From contig NZ_CP051534.1 in the NCBI RefSeq assembly GCF_016748675.1, positions 248,001 through 312,000 of the forward strand: DNA of 64,000 bases, in the 5' to 3' direction. The notes under the pieces are model-generated. The model was not told the DNA's origin, made no database searches, and saw only the letters and a list, made by a program, of their open reading frames with translations. Source of the DNA: Helicobacter pylori (lineage in GTDB: Bacteria > Campylobacterota > Campylobacteria > Campylobacterales > Helicobacteraceae). Made by a program: the position numbers and the translations under genes. Shown in pieces: positions 63,727-64,000 of the stretch. How positions within the stretch are numbered: the stretch's first letter is position 1; every line of letters begins with the position of its first letter.

Positions 63727-64000
63727 TTACAAGTATTTCGTTAAAGACAAATTGTTGATTTTGTTCGTGGAAGCCAGAACGGCGTTATAATTGTTAGTGA
63801 GATTGGAAAACTTATTATAAGTTTCTGCCATATCCGTGCCGGTCGTTTCCCCACGAATGCTTTGAACTTGCGTTTTTAAAACTTCATTACGCCTGATAAT
63901 GTTCTCAAATGCCTTGCCATGAGCGCCGTTTTTAGCGATCATTTTTTCTATGTGATCGCTCAAGTGATCTATAAGGGTGATGCCGTTTTGAATGCCTAAA
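63727..64000 (-). CDS. flgL: Flagellar hook-associated protein 3 (FlgL), C-terminal part (cut by window edge)
   Basis: The minus-strand frame is open to the window edge and reads GIQNGITLIDHLSDHIEKMI, then NGAHGKAFENIIRRNEVLKT and ends NNLSLTKYL. This is the flagellin-like C-terminal coiled coil of FlgL, which joins the hook and filament. About 91 residues are visible; the N-terminal part lies outside. It converges on amiE. Confidence 0.85.
   Translation of the reverse strand, partial: LGIQNGITLIDHLSDHIEKMIAKNGAHGKAFENIIRRNEVLKTQVQSIRGETTGTDMAETYNKFSNLTNNYNAVLASTNKINNLSLTKYL

Overview
The window is a piece of a Helicobacter pylori chromosome. It carries genes seen together only in that species: napA (neutrophil-activating Dps), the outer-membrane proteins hopF and hopG, the giant VacA-like autotransporter imaA, the aliphatic amidase amiE, the tiny biotin-pathway esterase bioV and the FlgS kinase. 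From memory, the gene order matches the HP0238-HP0295 stretch of the reference strain. HP numbers and product names that rest on this recall are marked as such. Genes are packed end to end, often with 4- or 8-base stop/start overlaps, and TTG or GTG starts are common.

Layout. 1-3959 (minus): napA, two small genes, a polyprenyl synthase, hemA and proS (cut by the window edge). 4168-6652 (minus): flgI, a FlgJ-like rod protein and flgS, overlapping by 4 bases each. 6838-9971 (plus): RNA helicase rhpA, an SPFH membrane protein and a small membrane protein. 10054-12630 (minus): fused oligopeptide ABC ATPase oppD and permease oppC, followed by tRNA-Ala(GGC) behind a full-consensus promoter. 12973-15873: hopF and hopG. 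15972-20623: purA, a FliJ-like gene, a MotE-like gene, rseP and xseA.

20642-24047 is an AT-rich accessory region with two divergent restriction-modification loci. One is an apparently intact endonuclease/methyltransferase pair. The other is decaying: its endonuclease has two frameshifts and two stops, and its methyltransferase has one frameshift.

24120-31447: clpB, ccdA, a dihydroorotase-like protein without its metal ligands, an aminofutalosine-deaminase-type amidohydrolase, the small HP0268-type nuclease and miaB. 31489-40241: lpxJ, a PilM/PilN/PilO-like trio, a YkgJ-type cysteine protein, a secreted TPR protein, an IGPS-like protein without its catalytic lysine, ferredoxin, ppx/gppA, waaC and lpxL. 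Then tgt (minus), and a plus-strand run of an RCK-domain protein, aroB, a MscS channel, mtaB, an FtsH paralogue without the protease motif, bioV, a DUF4149 protein and the 8.7-kb imaA. The window closes with lysA, chorismate mutase, a DUF2156 protein, a pabB-pabC fusion, amiE with a Fur-box-like site, and the 3' end of flgL (minus).

Functional themes are envelope and lipid A (lpxJ, waaC, lpxL, rseP), flagella (flgI, FlgJ-like, flgS, FliJ-like, motE, flgL), adhesion and immune interaction (hopF, hopG, imaA, napA), and chorismate/folate/lysine metabolism. No wholly new multi-gene system is evident. The most notable items are three enzyme relatives that have lost catalytic residues, a PilMNO-like trio in a species not known to make type IV pili, the staged decay of an R-M locus, and the modular build of ImaA.
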